From Achatina immaculata (lineage: Eukaryota > Mollusca > Gastropoda > Stylommatophora > Achatinidae), in NCBI GenBank assembly GCA_009760885.1, contig CM019719.1:38094584-38158583 (forward strand): a stretch of 64,000 bases of DNA. The letters are read 5' to 3'. Below are positions 63,996 through 64,000 of the stretch, piece after piece (within the stretch, counting starts at the first letter, position 1; every line of letters begins with the position of its first letter). The notes under the pieces are model-generated. The model searched no databases. It was given only the letters and a program-made list of their open reading frames with translations, and had not been told where the DNA came from. A program made the translations under genes and the position numbers.

Positions 63996-64000
63996 TTAAA

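Noticed and set aside
1..64000. CRISPR array or bacterial operon
   Set aside because: Direct repeats here are minisatellites without unique spacers, and the content (introns, LINEs, mariners) is animal.

Overview
This window is eukaryotic: AT-rich, intron-containing, full of microsatellites, and dominated by nested non-LTR retrotransposons (LINEs), mariner-type DNA transposons, tRNA-derived SINEs and short repeats. A GIMAP/AIG1-type GTPase joined to a stonustoxin-like (SNTX) domain and a Hedgehog-type Hint domain, several RTE-like LINE families, and an Ingi/I-like LINE with RNase H all suggest an invertebrate animal. A lophotrochozoan such as a mollusc is the most likely guess, but that is inference.

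One host gene can be followed on the + strand from about 13.1 kb to 60.1 kb. I find nine candidate coding exons with good splice borders and matching phases: 13144-13260, 17336-17527, its near-identical duplicate 19241-19432, 23007-23232, 25303-25674, 41405-41605, 51428-51507, 56469-56662 and 58161-59910. In order they encode an SNTX-like N-terminal region, an acidic linker, an AIG1/GIMAP GTPase with all G motifs, a coiled coil and a C-terminal Hint (hog-type) domain. Three single-base frame lesions lie in the last two exons, so the gene is either recently damaged or carries assembly indels.

The rest of the window is mostly repeats. 0-13 kb holds LINE 3' ends, a SINE whose promoter region has expanded into a minisatellite, and a small hAT-like MITE with two nested retro-insertions. 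13-26 kb holds the 5' exons, a 573-bp exon-containing duplication and a 499-bp inverted repeat. 26-34 kb is one near-complete RTE-like LINE broken by a mariner, an unidentified 840-bp insert and another LINE. 35-40 kb is a TSD-bounded Ingi/I-like LINE carrying a nested GC-rich retroelement. 41.8-49.2 kb holds a tandem LINE pair and a chimeric LINE insertion. 49-56 kb holds two further LINEs and a second mariner. 60-64 kb holds a Tc1 remnant, an inverted-repeat element and a decayed LINE.

LINE families are named here by their 3' tails: GA, AAGAT, GAT, AATG (all RTE-like), GAA (Ingi/I-like with RNase H), plus an older family called WFGHIT after its C-terminal motif. Two non-autonomous families share the GAA tail of the Ingi-like LINE. 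One is made of that LINE's 5' region joined to its tail. The other is a GC-rich element with internal tandem repeats. Target-site duplications could be read directly for at least ten insertions.
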